NCBI GenBank assembly: GCA_958295805.1
Contig: OY282373.1
Coordinates: 2,079,001 to 2,143,000 of the forward strand
Source of the DNA: an uncultured Nitrospirales bacterium
Lineage (GTDB): Bacteria; Nitrospirota; Nitrospiria; Nitrospirales; UBA8639
Length of the DNA: 64,000 nt
Reading direction: 5' to 3'
The DNA is not shown here. Below are more model-generated notes on this DNA. The model was not told the DNA's origin and made no database searches. It worked only from the letters and a program-made list of their open reading frames with translations. The stretch's first letter is position 1.

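Overview
This window comes from a Gram-negative bacterium. It encodes a TonB-dependent receptor, an RlpA lipoprotein and two C-terminal outer-membrane barrels. The housekeeping order (dxr-rseP-proS, then two bifunctional-nuclease-family genes, rplM-rpsI, argC-argJ) and the flotillin-like FloA recall Nitrospirota-type genomes. That assignment is an inference from gene order and style, not a proven taxonomy.

Bases 1-11,826 are mostly ordinary core genes: the 3' part of dxr, rseP, proS, two tandem DUF151 genes, rplM, rpsI, a terminator, argC, argJ, rlpA, and on the minus strand floA with a small membrane partner. One accessory insert interrupts this block at 3,711-5,185. It holds a BrnT-like toxin gene, a gene joining an antitoxin-like N-terminus to a PD-(D/E)XK nuclease-like domain, and a 232-bp inverted copy of the dxr/rseP junction.

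Bases 11,827-13,601 hold a tandem array of four 265-290 bp GC-rich elements with 26-bp terminal inverted repeats, separated by 75-bp spacers. After it come a TonB-dependent receptor (minus), ychF (plus), a Sel1-repeat protein (minus) and a small unknown gene (plus).

From 18,362 to the right edge the window is dominated by two giant minus-strand surface-protein genes and by arrays of concatenated hairpin repeats downstream of each. Gene 1 (19,451-28,009, 2,852 aa) has a signal peptide, putative-Ig and Calx-beta-like modules, a linker made of a 66-bp in-frame repeat, and an autotransporter-like barrel. Gene 2 (30,083 to beyond 64,000, more than 11,300 aa) has roughly a hundred Calx-beta-like modules of about 110 aa, with putative-Ig and fibronectin-III islands, and ends in a paralogous barrel. 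The hairpin repeats between genes also occur in frame inside both barrel linkers.

The best candidates for something undescribed are: (1) palindromic intergenic repeats that have entered giant adhesin genes and expanded there as a coding linker, together with the matched array-plus-barrel duplication; (2) the BrnT / antitoxin-nuclease fusion whose stop codon comes from an inverted duplication of core-gene DNA; (3) the MITE-like tandem array. No transposase, CRISPR array, tRNA, rRNA or prophage gene was recognised.
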